A stretch of 64,000 nucleotides of DNA, taken from assembly GCA_021234155.1 (NCBI GenBank), contig JAJEKV010000073.1, positions 2,388,001-2,452,000 on the forward strand, read 5' to 3'. Source of the DNA: Isoetes taiwanensis. Lineage: Eukaryota; Streptophyta; Lycopodiopsida; Isoetales; Isoetaceae. Numbering within the stretch: the first letter of the stretch is position 1; each line of letters begins with the position of its first letter. A program made the position numbers and the translations under genes. The notes below the pieces were generated by a model. It saw only the letters and a list, made by a program, of their open reading frames with translations. It searched no databases and was not told the origin of the DNA. This document shows, piece by piece, positions 63,742 through 64,000 of the stretch.

Positions 63742-63912
63742 GACTTGCGATTTGGACACAAATCTGACAATGGTATTATATATGCTCATAAAAATTGACA
63801 TATATATGTCACAAAAGGATCTAAAACAGACTTGCAATTTGGACACAAATCTGACAATGGTATTATATATGCTCATAAAAATTGACATATATATGTCACA
63901 AAAGGATCTAAA
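63742..63912 (+). repeat. Two-copy tandem repeat, 87-bp period
   Basis: GACTTGCGATTTGGACACAA at 63,742 and GACTTGCAATTTGGACACAA at 63,829 begin two near-identical units rich in TGACATATATATGTCACA, a palindrome-like motif resembling CACTA subterminal repeats. It may be the subterminal region of a further element extending beyond the window. Confidence 0.88.
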
Positions 63913-64000
63913 AATTGACAAAATTTTGTTACTCAAACATTACAAAATTTGTCATACCTATTGCCTATATAAATGTTACAATCATGTTGCAAAATAAAAT

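Noticed and set aside
1-64000. CRISPR arrays, rRNA genes, bacterial operons, LTR retrotransposon pol genes
   Set aside because: No regularly spaced repeats, no rRNA sequence, and no integrase, protease or RNase H domains of LTR elements were recognised on reading both strands.

Overview
The window reads as nuclear DNA of a land plant. It contains plant-type GT-AG introns, remnants of plant-restricted gene families (PLS-class pentatricopeptide repeats, a PRAF-type RCC1/FYVE protein, a G-type lectin receptor kinase, leucine-rich-repeat receptor exons, a cysteine synthase), and CACTA/EnSpm, Helitron, pogo-like and LINE/SINE elements. A large transposon-rich genome, perhaps a fern or other seed-free plant, is my inference; no sequence here proves the taxon. 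There are no rRNA genes, functional tRNA genes, CRISPR arrays or bacterial operons.

Layout. 1-6.2 kb: decayed host fragments (cysteine synthase exons at 1.2-1.6 kb, pentatricopeptide-repeat fragments on both strands at 2.0-2.95 kb) and small repeats, including a tRNA-headed SINE-like sequence at 4.46 kb. 6.26-11.67 kb: a nearly full-length APE-type LINE with a broken coiled-coil ORF1, an intact endonuclease domain, a reverse transcriptase broken by stops and frameshifts, and an (ATTCT)n tail. 12.4-13.4 kb: an unidentified coding-like relic. 13.5-20 kb: mostly non-coding, with a recurring CGCCCAAT motif, a MITE-like inverted repeat and a purine-pyrimidine alternating tract. 20.1-21.0 kb: a second LINE 3' end of the same tail type, followed by a SINE-like element.

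22.16-26.80 kb: a complete-looking pogo-like DNA transposon with matching 13-bp ends flanked by TA. Its transposase is dead (first catalytic Asp changed to Val, stop in the last catalytic block) and it also carries a small forward ORF. 28.3-29.8 kb: the best intact gene, an orphan 493-residue predicted membrane protein on the minus strand, with a perfect 21-bp inverted repeat upstream. 32.1-32.7 kb: leucine-rich-repeat exons with working splice sites. 35.89-39.26 kb: a non-autonomous Helitron with a 5' TC end and 3' CTAG end.

39.6-45.2 kb: CACTA transposon coding sequence (a Transposase_24-type fragment, a broken tnp2 transposase, and a SET-domain segment at the 5' end of the same gene region), with a CACTA terminus at 41,141. 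46.3-47.5 kb: a lectin-receptor fragment. 47.6-50.5 kb: a broken gene of an uncharacterised transposase-like family. 52.3-54.9 kb: a minus-strand coiled-coil / zinc-finger / FCP1-like phosphatase pseudogene. 57,496-63,668: a 6.2-kb non-autonomous CACTA element with a TCA target duplication that has picked up most of a PRAF-type gene plus exons of another gene, all on the minus strand.

The window is therefore mainly a record of transposon insertion, gene capture and decay. Only the 493-residue protein, the small ORF in the pogo-like element and possibly the leucine-rich-repeat exons look potentially functional. Two features recur at all scales: exact two-copy tandem duplications of about 30-90 bp, and LINE copies ending in the same pentanucleotide tail.
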